From Roseovarius sp. EL26 (GTDB lineage: Bacteria > Pseudomonadota > Alphaproteobacteria > Rhodobacterales > Rhodobacteraceae): a stretch of DNA of 64,000 bases. Shown here in pieces: positions 1-7,786 of the stretch. The stretch's first letter is position 1, and each line of letters starts with the position of its first letter. The position numbers were made by a program, and so were the translations under genes. The notes beneath the pieces are model-generated. The model saw nothing but the letters and a program-made list of their open reading frames with translations, was not told the origin of the DNA and made no database searches. The stretch lies in NCBI RefSeq assembly GCF_900327775.1, contig NZ_OUMZ01000002.1, forward strand, positions 59 through 64,058. Direction: 5' to 3'.

Positions 1-252
1 TACTTCGTCGAGATGCCATTTATCGCTGGACCGATTGCGGCTTGCGCGGATCCGTTTCGCGATTCCAGGACCGAGTTTTTTAACCCACGCGCGGATCGTT
101 TCGTAGCTGACGGTAATACCTCGTTCAGCGAGCAGATCCTCAACATCCTGCAAGCTGAGAGCAAAGCGATGGTAGGCCCAGACCGCGTAGGAAATGATAG
201 AAGTTGGGAAGCGGTGACCCTTCAGGCGGGATGGGGAGATCGTACAAATCAT
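1..252 (-). CDS. IS6-family DDE transposase, N-terminal part (continues beyond the window)
   Basis: Reading the minus strand from the ATG at 252 gives 84 codons with no stop, up to the window edge. The product contains the helix-turn-helix portion (RLKGHRFPTSIISYAVWAYH) and reaches KWHLDEV, which carries the first catalytic Asp of the IS6/IS240 DDE domain. It closely matches the first part of the complete transposase at 17987-18697. The remaining catalytic residues lie outside the window, so intactness cannot be judged. Confidence 0.85.
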   Translation of the reverse strand, partial: MICTISPSRLKGHRFPTSIISYAVWAYHRFALSLQDVEDLLAERGITVSYETIRAWVKKLGPGIAKRIRASRNRSSDKWHLDEV

Positions 253-302
253 CGGAGTGGGCTACGTATGTGTCGGCCACAGGTCAACAAGTTGACGATG
301 CC
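1..302 (-). mobile_element. IS6-family insertion sequence, partial (runs off left edge)
   Basis: The outer end is at about 302: on the minus strand it begins GGCATCGTCAACTTGTTGAC, the terminal-repeat type that recurs at 18872, 41115 and 56630. The transposase start lies about 50 bases inside, as in the complete copy at 17937-18748. The element ends inside an RTX protein gene, so it interrupts that gene. Confidence 0.85.
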
Positions 303-1844
303 GGTGATGGTGTTGATACGCTCGACTTCACGCATTCAGGTAACAACGTTTCCATTGACCTCTCACAATCTCTGGTGACTTCGGAAAGCGGCACTATAGA
401 ACAGGTTCTGAACATCGAGAATGTCATTGCAGGCTCTGGCGACAATGACATCACTGGCTCCAATGTTGATAACGTATTGGCTGGCGGCGCAGGTGACGAC
501 ACGCTGTCTGGCGGTGCAGGCAACGATACCTACATCTACGCACAGGGCAACGGCAACGATGTCATCAATGATGCAGGTATCGGCGGCGGTACGGACAGGT
601 TGCATCTGACGGATCTAAATGCCGGTGATGTTGGGTTCTCGAGAAGTGCACAGAATGCCCTTGTAGTGACGGTTCTTCTGACACTGGAGACAATCACGAT
701 CACTGAGTATTTCGAGGAAAGTTCTGAGGGTATCGAAAGCATTCTGTTTGCCGATGGTACCATCTTGGATGCGGCTGGCATTCAGGCGAAGTTTGAAGCG
801 GAAAACCCGGTAACAGATGCTCCGCCACCCACAGATGACCTGTTTGAGGGCACAGGTGCGAGCGATACGTTCACGTTTGAGGCCGGGCACGGTAACGATA
901 GTATCAGTTCGTCAACTAACAATTCCGGTGAGGTCGATCGCATTATTTTTGGCGATGGCATTACAGTGGATGATATCTTTGCGGAATATGTCGGCACTGA
1001 CCTACGTATTAGCCATGAAACAGAGGATGGCTCACTTACAGTGATCAACGATGCCGATGACAGTCGTTATGCTGAGATCCATCAAATCGAAGCCTATGAG
1101 TTCTCGGACGGCACAACGCTGAACCGTCAGGAGTTCCTGGCACAAGTGCTTGGGACAGACGGCGACGATGTGTTCAATGCCTCGGGTGAGAATGACACCT
1201 TCAGTTTCCGGGGTGGGGAAGGCGATGATCGGATCGACTCGTATTCCAACAACTATGAAGAGACGGATCGGATCAAGTTTGGTGATGGAATTACGGCCAA
1301 CGACATCTACGCTGAATACGTCGGCGCTGATCTGAAGATCAGCCATAAGACACTCGGCGGTTCAATCACGATTGTTAAAGATGCCGATGACAGCCGATAT
1401 GCTGAGATCCATCAAATCGAAGCCTATGAGTTCTCGGACGGCACAACGCTGAACCGACAGGAGTTCCTGGCACAGGTGCTTGGGACAGACGGCGACGATG
1501 TGTTCAACGGCTCGGGTGAAAGTGATACCTTTAGCTTCCAAAGCAACCAGGGTGATGATCAAATCGTCTCGGTTTCCGACAACTCAGGTGAGGTGGATAC
1601 CATCGTGTTCAAAGACGGGATTGGTGTCGATGACCTGACCTCACAACGTTTGGACGTAAACGCTGATGGTGTTGATGACCTGGTCATCAGTCAGATTGGT
1701 CAGGACGGATCTTTAACGGTGATCAGCGCCTACTCTGGTGACAACTATGCCAACCTCTATGCGGTGGATCAGTTTGTGTTTGAAGATGGAACGGTTCTGA
1801 ACCAGGCTGACTTTATTACGGCAACGGATGAGCTGCTGGCTTAA
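204..1844 (+). CDS. RTX calcium-binding repeat protein, 5'-truncated by an IS
   Basis: Only the part after about 303 is original gene sequence. The first ~33 residues of this open frame come from the IS6 element read backwards, so the native N-terminus is lost and the ORF is probably a gene remnant or accidental fusion. It contains glycine-aspartate nonapeptides (GGAGDDTLSGGAGND, near residues 94-108) typical of calcium-binding beta-rolls. Three tandem units of about 110 residues follow, each with a DTFSF-like start and an IxAYEFSDGT-like end. Such proteins are normally exported by type I secretion through a C-terminal signal, and the C-terminus here is intact. No type I transporter genes are nearby. 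The adhesin or enzyme role of the full protein is unknown. Confidence 0.75.
   Translation: MGSGDPSGGMGRSYKSSEWATYVSATGQQVDDAGDGVDTLDFTHSGNNVSIDLSQSLVTSESGTIEQVLNIENVIAGSGDNDITGSNVDNVLAGGAGDDTLSGGAGNDTYIYAQGNGNDVINDAGIGGGTDRLHLTDLNAGDVGFSRSAQNALVVTVLLTLETITITEYFEESSEGIESILFADGTILDAAGIQAKFEAENPVTDAPPPTDDLFEGTGASDTFTFEAGHGNDSISSSTNNSGEVDRIIFGDGITVDDIFAEYVGTDLRISHETEDGSLTVINDADDSRYAEIHQIEAYEFSDGTTLNRQEFLAQVLGTDGDDVFNASGENDTFSFRGGEGDDRIDSYSNNYEETDRIKFGDGITANDIYAEYVGADLKISHKTLGGSITIVKDADDSRYAEIHQIEAYEFSDGTTLNRQEFLAQVLGTDGDDVFNGSGESDTFSFQSNQGDDQIVSVSDNSGEVDTIVFKDGIGVDDLTSQRLDVNADGVDDLVISQIGQDGSLTVISAYSGDNYANLYAVDQFVFEDGTVLNQADFITATDELLA
816..1805 (+). repeat. Three tandem 330-bp units in the RTX gene
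   Basis: The phrase starting at 1051 recurs at 1381, and the phrase starting at 1146 recurs at 1476, giving an exact 330-base (110-codon) period. Units 1 and 2 are almost identical for more than 100 bases around 1051-1160 and 1381-1490, which implies recent duplication or gene conversion. The third unit is more diverged. Confidence 0.85.
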
Positions 1845-1993
1845 GCGGTGATTTAAAACAAGCGTGCTGCGCGACTATTAATGGCGTGCGGCACGCAACA
1901 TGTAGAAGATTGACTGATCTTAAGCCTTTGAGCGTGGGTGGCCATTCAGGGAAATTTAGGTCAGTGCCAATTACTTATTTAACATAATAAGCA

Positions 1994-2227
1994 TTATAGG
2001 CTTTCAATTTCCGCCATAAAATCTGCGATGGATACACCCAATTGCTGGCATATCGCTGCCAGCACAGTAAGTGTTGGTTGCCTATTTTGAGTTTCAAGCA
2101 ATGAAATGTAACTCATCGACAACTCAGTCCTGAACGCCAGTTCTTCTTGCGATAAACCAGCCGCCCTCCGTCTTTCCTTCAAGACGGTGGCAAATGCTTT
2201 TATTAGTTGGGTGTTCTTGCGCTCCAT
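1994..2227 (-). CDS. XRE-family HTH transcriptional regulator
   Basis: This 77-residue protein is essentially one Cro/C1-type helix-turn-helix (residues ~9-64). It has the usual 'RRAAGLSQEELA' helix 2 and 'SMSYISLLETQNRQPTL' recognition region. There is no effector or peptidase domain, so it is a minimal repressor of the plasmid or antitoxin kind. It is transcribed divergently from the ParA-like gene at 2309. The intervening sequence holds two copies of an ACTATAGT palindrome that are good operator candidates, so autoregulation and control of the neighbour are likely (inference). Confidence 0.9.
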   Translation of the reverse strand: MERKNTQLIKAFATVLKERRRAAGLSQEELAFRTELSMSYISLLETQNRQPTLTVLAAICQQLGVSIADFMAEIESL

Positions 2228-2264
2228 TTATAAACTTATTGGAGAGCTTGACCGTTTCGTCTAA

Positions 2265-2293
2265 TGACTATAGTCATATATATACTATAGTCA
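2265..2293. promoter_or_regulatory. Tandem palindromic operator, XRE/VirC1-like intergenic region
   Basis: TGACTATAGTCA (2265-2276) is a perfect 12-base palindrome. ACTATAGTCA (2284-2293) repeats its core 19 bases further on, after an AT-only spacer. Both lie between the divergent genes at 2227 and 2309, where two repressor dimers could bind on nearly the same face of the helix. Confidence 0.65.
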
Positions 2294-2308
2294 GTGAAAG
2301 AGTATCTA

Positions 2309-3076
2309 GTGCACACCATCACCATTCACGCATCCAAAGGCGGATCCGGGCGGACGACGGCAGTAATGGCGTTGGCGTCGGGATTTCTGGCTTTGGGCAA
2401 GTGTGTGATGGTGATGGATTGCACCAGCCAGGCCTACAGGAGCCCTAAATGCCAAGACCCTTCCACATTACAGACATGGCTGGCGGCAATGGAGGCCTGC
2501 CGGTTACGGCCGCCTCAACTAGAATTTGTTGAATGTCCGACAGACGAACGCGTGGAAGATGCCCTGGCCGGTGCCTCGACGCGCGGCATTGATATTGTTT
2601 TGATCGATACACAGGTCTATCCAGAAAACGCCCGGATGGTGGCACTTGCCAAGGCCGATCTGATTGTCGTGCCCGCCACAGGGCCGCTGGAAGCGCGTTT
2701 CTCATCGCAGAGCATCAGTGAACAGTTCGACTGCCCCGAACACATATTTGGCCTGATCACCGGCCATCGTCACGGTGAAGCAGAAGCTGCTGAGATCCGC
2801 GCGGCTTTTGGGACACTTCCCGTCTTCCAATCAGAACTCCCCGGTTCAGAGGCCTTGGCAGATCAAATCCTGCATGGCGATGTCGCACATTTCACCTCCA
2901 TGTTGGTCTGCAAGCCTGGCCAGCCCGGATATGCCCGCTATCGCGAAGCGCGGGCAGCTTGGTCTGAAGTGCTTGCGCTGACCATCGAGCTTCAGTGGGC
3001 TCTGCAAGGCTTGCGCCTAGAAGCCTTTGAAGGCGATACCTCCCCCTATTCGTACATAAGAAAGTCAGTTGCATGA
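2309..3076 (+). CDS. VirC1/ParA-like P-loop ATPase
   Basis: The product has the deviant Walker A motif KGGSGRTT (residues ~10-17), then 'VLIDTQVYPENARMV' as the Walker B region. This is the MinD/ParA superfamily, VirC1-like branch, which in Agrobacterium helps bring T-DNA processing complexes to the cell pole. The frame is open from a GTG at 2294, but that codon abuts the operator and has no ribosome-binding site. The GTG at 2309 has AAAGAG six bases upstream and gives the family-like N-terminus V-HTITIHASKGG. The stop overlaps the next start (ATGA). A partition or DNA-transfer role is inferred from family and from the relaxase 2.7 kb downstream. Confidence 0.8.
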   Translation: MHTITIHASKGGSGRTTAVMALASGFLALGKCVMVMDCTSQAYRSPKCQDPSTLQTWLAAMEACRLRPPQLEFVECPTDERVEDALAGASTRGIDIVLIDTQVYPENARMVALAKADLIVVPATGPLEARFSSQSISEQFDCPEHIFGLITGHRHGEAEAAEIRAAFGTLPVFQSELPGSEALADQILHGDVAHFTSMLVCKPGQPGYARYREARAAWSEVLALTIELQWALQGLRLEAFEGDTSPYSYIRKSVA

Positions 3077-3918
3077 CCCGTTTTTCATTTGCACTTGGGT
3101 TTTCCCTTTCGTTTGCCTCAGTTGGTTTCGCGGAAGATACTCTGGCCACTATGTCCGCACCTGCAGAGCGGCCATATCCCTATGAGATCCTCGGTATGCA
3201 ACCCGGCGATCCGTTGGATGATGTACTTGTCGTCTACGCCGAACGCAGCGACGCTGCCCCAACAAGCGAGAGCGAAGTTCTGCGGATACAATCTCCAGAC
3301 GGCGCGATGTTTGAGTTCACCTATCAATTGTTCTCCCGGATCGGCGATGTTGGCATCGATGGTCGTCTTGCCGGGGCAGCGCAGGATCAGGTGACAGCCC
3401 GCTTGTCCTCGGTTGTGATGGAGCAACGCCCGATGGCGATCTATCGCAGCATTCGCCAGCCGAGTGATGATCTGCCCGAACCGCTGGAACTGAAAGCACA
3501 GATTGAGGAGACCTATGGGCCGCCCTCCCGCGTTGAGATCAATGGGCGCGACATGGTGCTGACCTATGCCTGGAGCATGGACGGGTTCATTCCTGACCTC
3601 GATGCGCTTGGACCAATTAGACGTGAGGAAACGACCAGTTCTGGCGGCAAACTCATTTCTGAATATGAGCTGTGTGGTCCTGCCCAACATTACCGCAACA
3701 ATGTTGAATATCGCTTTGAGCACCCGCGCGACAAGCTGATCAAACCGGGTTGCGTCGCCACCTTCAAAGTCAGCTATCGTGGTGAGCCGGGCATAACCTC
3801 TATCAACTTTTCTTTGGAGGACTATGAGCTTGGTCGGATGCACACCGAAGAACTGGATCGCCAAATTGTGGGCGCGCTGACCGACGAGGAGGTCGAAGCC
3901 TCGGACATGGATCTGTGA
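3073..3918 (+). CDS. Secreted protein of unknown function
   Basis: The first ~20 residues (MTRFSFALGFSLSFASVGFA) form a signal peptide with a VGFA-ED cleavage site, so the product is probably periplasmic. The remaining ~260 residues are acidic with two cysteines (CGPAQH and GCVATF, about residues 197 and 223) that could form a disulfide. No enzyme motif was recognised. The start overlaps the stop of the VirC1-like gene by four bases, so the two are translationally coupled and probably act together. An exported partner for a cytoplasmic ParA-like ATPase would be unusual. Confidence 0.7.
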   Translation: MTRFSFALGFSLSFASVGFAEDTLATMSAPAERPYPYEILGMQPGDPLDDVLVVYAERSDAAPTSESEVLRIQSPDGAMFEFTYQLFSRIGDVGIDGRLAGAAQDQVTARLSSVVMEQRPMAIYRSIRQPSDDLPEPLELKAQIEETYGPPSRVEINGRDMVLTYAWSMDGFIPDLDALGPIRREETTSSGGKLISEYELCGPAQHYRNNVEYRFEHPRDKLIKPGCVATFKVSYRGEPGITSINFSLEDYELGRMHTEELDRQIVGALTDEEVEASDMDL

Positions 3919-4116
3919 GTTCTCGGATAGCCAGGCGGGCTCCAAGCCGCTATGAACGCCACATGATCACAGTACGCGCACATATCACCCTATTTTAGCG
4001 CCCGCAGAATGGCGGGCGGCTTCGAGCTGTTTGCCACGCGATGATCCCCCATCCCTGCACTGTCTCTGACGCCGCCACCACCAGACATAACGGACCGGCA
4101 TGACGGAGTTAAAGAC

Positions 4117-4683
4117 ATGACCAATTGGTATACAGCAGACCCCCATTTCGGGCACGAGAACATCATCAAGTTCTGTGACCGACCGTTCCGCTCGGCGAAC
4201 CATATGGATGCGGTTCTGATGCAAAACCTTTGGGCAAAGGTCGGCCCCAAGGATGCTCTGTGGATCGTTGGCGACTTCGCCTTCGGACAGAAAGCAAAGG
4301 ACCGCGAATGGCTCACCAAACTGTTTGCCAAGCTGCCGGGCGCGGAGAAGCACCTCATTGTCGGCAACCACGATCTTGAGCCGACGCTGGCCCTGCCCTG
4401 GGACAGCATCTCGTATTTGGCTGAGGTCAAAGATGGCCCTGACAACCAGATGCACCCCCTATGCCACTATCCCATGATCACCTGGAACCGCGCCCGACGC
4501 GGCGCGCTCCAGATATTCGGCCATGTGCACAAGAACTGGAAGGGCTCCAGCAACAGCGTCAATGCGGGCGTTGATGTCTGGGACTACATGCCCGTGCGGT
4601 TCGAAGATCTCGCGCGCCGTGCCAAATCGCTGCCCCAGAACAAGCACTGGCAGGATGTCGAGCATAATGTGAGGGAGTTCTGA
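4117..4683 (+). CDS. Calcineurin-like metallophosphoesterase
   Basis: This 188-residue protein has the full set of metal-binding motifs in order: D8-x-H10, GDFAFG (D53), GNHD (N84-H85), H117 and GHVH (H136, H138). It is compact, with no extra domains, like the phage- and plasmid-borne metallophosphatases often annotated as metallophosphoesterase or 2',3'-cyclic phosphodiesterase. The substrate cannot be predicted. GGAG lies at a suitable distance before the ATG. The next gene starts one base after this stop, so it heads a small operon with the genes at 4685 and 4944. Confidence 0.85.
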   Translation: MTNWYTADPHFGHENIIKFCDRPFRSANHMDAVLMQNLWAKVGPKDALWIVGDFAFGQKAKDREWLTKLFAKLPGAEKHLIVGNHDLEPTLALPWDSISYLAEVKDGPDNQMHPLCHYPMITWNRARRGALQIFGHVHKNWKGSSNSVNAGVDVWDYMPVRFEDLARRAKSLPQNKHWQDVEHNVREF

Positions 4684-4684
4684 C

Positions 4685-4942
4685 ATGGCACAACCTACAT
4701 ATTTCGGTGTTGATATTATCGAGGGTAAAGGTGTGCGCGAGAGCGATATCCGCAGCCTGCCCTTCTATGCATTCTGGTATGAAGGCGCGGTTGAAACAGA
4801 AAGGCTGAAGGATCCCGAAACGGGCGACATCTACGTGCCCGCTCGTGATTGGATCACCTTCTGTCAGCTATTCATCCTCACCGGTCGTCATCGCAACATG
4901 CCCCTGCCCAATGAAGCCGCCGAATTTGATTGGGAGATTTAG
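4685..4942 (+). CDS. Hypothetical protein, 85 aa
   Basis: No recognised domain. It is a small acidic protein with several aromatic residues (FYAFWYEG, DWITFCQLFIL) and no signal peptide or clear membrane helix. It begins right after the metallophosphoesterase stop and is followed one base later by the gene at 4944. The tight spacing argues for co-expression and a real gene. Confidence 0.6.
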   Translation: MAQPTYFGVDIIEGKGVRESDIRSLPFYAFWYEGAVETERLKDPETGDIYVPARDWITFCQLFILTGRHRNMPLPNEAAEFDWEI

Positions 4943-4943
4943 G

Positions 4944-5171
4944 ATGTCCCGCTCCGATCGCAAAACACCCATCTATGGGATGACCACTGCCGCCAGCGAC
5001 AAGGTCTGCACGAAAGCCGAGCACCGTCGCGCACGTCGGCAATTGAAAACCATTGATTTGCAGCGCAACGACCCGCCTGCACCAAAGGTCTACGGCAATT
5101 CCTGGCCCAGCGAAAAAGATGGCAAGCAGTGGTTTGATGCCGTGCGCTGTCCAGATCTGGTGCGCAAGTAG
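4944..5171 (+). CDS. Hypothetical basic protein, 75 aa
   Basis: The frame is open from further upstream, but the ATG at 4944 is the sensible start: it sits directly behind the stop of the preceding gene, and AGGATG places a weak Shine-Dalgarno close by. The product is Arg/Lys-rich in its middle (KAEHRRARRQLKTIDLQR) and may bind nucleic acid. It has no recognised domain. Last gene of the metallophosphoesterase group. Confidence 0.5.
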   Translation: MSRSDRKTPIYGMTTAASDKVCTKAEHRRARRQLKTIDLQRNDPPAPKVYGNSWPSEKDGKQWFDAVRCPDLVRK

Positions 5172-5223
5172 AGCGTACTTGCTGCATCGGTATACGTGGT
5201 AACGCTTCGCGCAAGACAGGCTA

Positions 5224-5538
5224 TCAGTGATCATCACCTGATATGACACGCTGAACAAGAACTCCAAATGCTGCAGCACTGATTGTTGCGAATGGCAAAG
5301 CGACCAAACCAACGCCGAGGAACACAGCTATGAGGGCAAAAAGAACTCCATAATCTGCGACATCCTGAGGTGGGTATTGATTTACAATACCCATGGCTTC
5401 AATCGCAATCGGAACGAAAAGCCCACAGCATACCATAATCGGAAAACAAAGTATAACTATGAGGTTCAGCTGCCAACGCGGCAGTTCATTGTAGGATTTG
5501 ACTTTCCTGTTGGCGAGTGATTTCAGAAGGTCTTTCAT
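5224..5538 (-). CDS. Hypothetical membrane protein, 104 aa
   Basis: A short basic N-terminus (MKDLLKSLANRKVK) is followed by two or three hydrophobic segments: residues ~25-48 (LIVILCFPIMVCCGLFVPIAI) and ~65-97 (VLFALIAVFLGVGLVALPF...AAFGVLV). AGGAGTAACGGAT precedes the ATG at a workable distance. No family was recognised. It is transcribed away from the relaxase, and the region between them carries a candidate oriT. Confidence 0.55.
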   Translation of the reverse strand: MKDLLKSLANRKVKSYNELPRWQLNLIVILCFPIMVCCGLFVPIAIEAMGIVNQYPPQDVADYGVLFALIAVFLGVGLVALPFATISAAAFGVLVQRVISGDDH

Positions 5539-5698
5539 ATCCGTTACTCCTGTTCTTGTTACCTATAGTTCAGCAATCAATGCTCGTGTTTTTCTGCTCA
5601 CATTCAGGGGTGTCGGGGCTTGCCCTGACCATCGCGCGGCCGCGGATGATGGGGGTGTCGGGGGGAGGCTGCGTAGCTGTTCCCCCTGATCCCAGTTG

Positions 5699-5742
5699 AC
5701 ACTCCAGCGTATGTGGAGTTTCATTATGGGCAATAAAACTCC
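5699..5742. other. Candidate oriT / relaxase-gene operator
   Basis: ACTCCA (5701-5706) and TGGAGT (5714-5719) form a hairpin with a 7-base loop. A second arm, AAACTCC (5736-5742), can pair instead with GGAGTTT (5715-5721). Alternative hairpins sharing one arm, about 20 bases upstream of a Mob/Pre relaxase, are what known MOBV origins of transfer look like. The nick site cannot be identified from sequence alone. Confidence 0.4.
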
Positions 5743-5763
5743 GATAACAGAGTTCTAAATCTG

Positions 5764-7044
5764 ATGGCTCGCAAAAAGCGCAAACAAAGACAACCAAGAG
5801 CTGCCAGAAAGATAGCAGGTACAGGTTCAATTGTCACCAATTTTGAAACCGCAACACGCGCAGAAATTCGCGGTGCAAGTAAGCATCAGCTGATCCGCAC
5901 ACCTGACGGTTGGTCCGCTGTTGACCCGACACGTTCACATTTGAATCAGGTCATCATTGGCACCGGCATGGACATCGACCTAGATGTCGAAAATTACCTC
6001 AATACCATTGTTGTGTCTGAGGCAAAAAACGCCTCTCCTGATCCTTTTGTGACGATCATTTTGTCCGCGTCACCCGAATACTTCCGGCCAGATGGTGAAG
6101 ACCCAGGAAATGAAGATCCGGATCGATTGAAGACATGGGAGGAAAAGACCATTGCCTGGGTGAAGGAGACATTTGCCGAAGATGCCGTCTCCCTTATCAG
6201 CAACCTTGATGAAACCACCCCACACATGCATCTGGCGGTGGTTCCGACTTACCTCAAGAAACCCCGGAAACCTGATCGTAAAAAAGCTGGCGAAAGCGAT
6301 GAGAAGTTTACCACTCGTGTTGAAGAGGCCCTTTCTCATCCCGGGGTCAAAACACTAAGCCGATCGCGCAACAAAGTCTTTGGCCGCTACAACAGCTTCA
6401 AACTTTTGCGCGAGTCTTATGCCCGTGCCATGGCGCCTCTTGGGTTGGAGTATTCGCTTGAAAGTTTTGACCCCGGGATGCCTGCGGATCCACGCAGCGC
6501 GCGCGAATATGCCGAAGCCCGGGTTGAGGAGGCCAAGGAAAATCAGGCCGAACTCAGTCGGCAGGAAAAAGAGATCAGTGAAGAACTGGCCCGACGCGAA
6601 GACCTACTCAACCAACGAGAGGCCGAGCTGGCAGATCTGGAACAGCGCCTTGCGGAACGCACACGCGAACTCGATCAAGAAAGGCAAACGCTGAATACGC
6701 GTGAAAAAGACGCCGAAGCCAGAGAGCGCAAAACCACCAAAGCTATTTGGGACGCCTTTGTGCTGATGGCCGATATCTTCAACGGAATTATTGCTGGCCA
6801 CATCCACAAAGATCAACAATCTAAAAAATGGATTTTACCAGAGGACTTTAAGGAGCAGCACCCGAACGTCGTAAATATTTGGTCGCGGGTGGAGCCGGCA
6901 TTGGATCGCCTCGGGACGTTGTGGATCAATTTGACCAGGCTATTGAGCCAGAAAGAACAAACGGCAGTTGCAAAAGACACCCGCTCAGATTTAGAGGCCG
7001 CCAAAATGGCACCTCCAAATACCAGCAACAAATTCAGAATGTGA
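5764..7044 (+). CDS. Mob/Pre-family (MOBV-type) plasmid relaxase
   Basis: The protein carries the family's metal-binding signature LDETTPHMHLAVVP (residues ~148-161), the HxDExxPHxH-type motif of pMV158-like relaxases. An N-terminal region with RSHLN near residue 58 may correspond to motif I. Residues ~245-330 form a long coiled coil rich in Glu, Arg and Leu, also usual for this family. Relaxases of this type nick plasmid oriT and allow mobilisation by a helper conjugation system. The ATG lies about 20 bases after the candidate oriT. The gene at 7055 follows 10 bases later. No coupling protein or type IV secretion genes are visible, so the replicon would be mobilisable rather than self-transmissible. 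Confidence 0.85.
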   Translation: MARKKRKQRQPRAARKIAGTGSIVTNFETATRAEIRGASKHQLIRTPDGWSAVDPTRSHLNQVIIGTGMDIDLDVENYLNTIVVSEAKNASPDPFVTIILSASPEYFRPDGEDPGNEDPDRLKTWEEKTIAWVKETFAEDAVSLISNLDETTPHMHLAVVPTYLKKPRKPDRKKAGESDEKFTTRVEEALSHPGVKTLSRSRNKVFGRYNSFKLLRESYARAMAPLGLEYSLESFDPGMPADPRSAREYAEARVEEAKENQAELSRQEKEISEELARREDLLNQREAELADLEQRLAERTRELDQERQTLNTREKDAEARERKTTKAIWDAFVLMADIFNGIIAGHIHKDQQSKKWILPEDFKEQHPNVVNIWSRVEPALDRLGTLWINLTRLLSQKEQTAVAKDTRSDLEAAKMAPPNTSNKFRM

Positions 7045-7054
7045 CAAGAGCAAT

Positions 7055-7642
7055 ATGGTTGATCTTAGAAAATCCAAAGATGCGGCACTTTCGAAACTCG
7101 AACAGGATCGGCTGGCAGCGTATCGTGAGCAGTTGGACACGCATTCGCAAGAAGCGCTTAACCATTTTGAAGAGATCAAGCAGCAACATTTGGCGCAACA
7201 AAAACATCAGATGCATTCTATACATCAGCATTATCTCGAAGAGACGAGCGGCGCATTCAACGAGAGCTCCCGCCATATCAAGCAGCTGAATTCCAAAATC
7301 GACGCCATCGAAAAATCGTTCAGCGATACAGGGCTGCCAACGCGTCTGAAATTATACATCGCTGCGGCCGCGATTGCCGGTATCGCTGCCCTAGCGATCA
7401 TGCTTTTGAGCGCCAGTTTTGTCTCTGTGAAACGACATCAACTCTCGGAACTCAAATCCCAGGCTGCCGCACTGGAGGCCAGAGTAGCATTGCTCACGGA
7501 CGCGAAACGCATCGGAACTCGCATTGCCTTTGAAAGCGGCCGGTATGTGTTTCACTTACCCTCCGGGCATAAATTCAAACGCCACGTGTCCGTGAATGGG
7601 CTACAAAACCTCGGACGCAATGCCTGGTATATCGATGAGTAA
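7055..7642 (+). CDS. Coiled-coil membrane protein, probable mobilisation accessory
   Basis: The 195-residue product has a long N-terminal coiled coil (~1-95), one transmembrane helix (~104-126, LYIAAAAIAGIAALAIMLLSASF), another short coiled segment (~133-150) and a small globular C-terminus. Start 10 bases after the relaxase stop implies an operon. The layout resembles MobB/MbeB-type accessory proteins that anchor relaxosomes at the membrane, but sequence similarity to them is not evident, so this is inference from context. Confidence 0.65.
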   Translation: MVDLRKSKDAALSKLEQDRLAAYREQLDTHSQEALNHFEEIKQQHLAQQKHQMHSIHQHYLEETSGAFNESSRHIKQLNSKIDAIEKSFSDTGLPTRLKLYIAAAAIAGIAALAIMLLSASFVSVKRHQLSELKSQAAALEARVALLTDAKRIGTRIAFESGRYVFHLPSGHKFKRHVSVNGLQNLGRNAWYIDE

Positions 7643-7716
7643 ACGGCCCATAGGAGACATTTGTTGCTAGAAGAATTCATCAAGCCGTCTTCTACGAAGC
7701 AGACCTTGGTGTGGAG

Positions 7717-7754
7717 CGTAGCATTTGCTGGCCACTTTGGCAGCAAATGCTACG
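7717..7754. repeat. Perfect 14-bp inverted repeat between convergent genes
   Basis: CGTAGCATTTGCTG (7717-7730) and its exact complement (7741-7754) enclose a 10-base loop. It lies between the converging mobilisation operon and htpG. No T-run follows on either strand, so it is not a classic terminator, though it could still stop transcription or protect mRNA ends. It may instead be the end of a mobile element or a protein-binding site. Confidence 0.6.
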
Positions 7755-7786
7755 TGCGAAGGATAGTTACATTCTCAGCGTCGCCT

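Noticed and set aside
3118..3945. 275-codon minus-strand frame opposite the secreted protein gene
   Set aside because: It is antisense to a gene with signal peptide and operon coupling, and has no recognisable domain.
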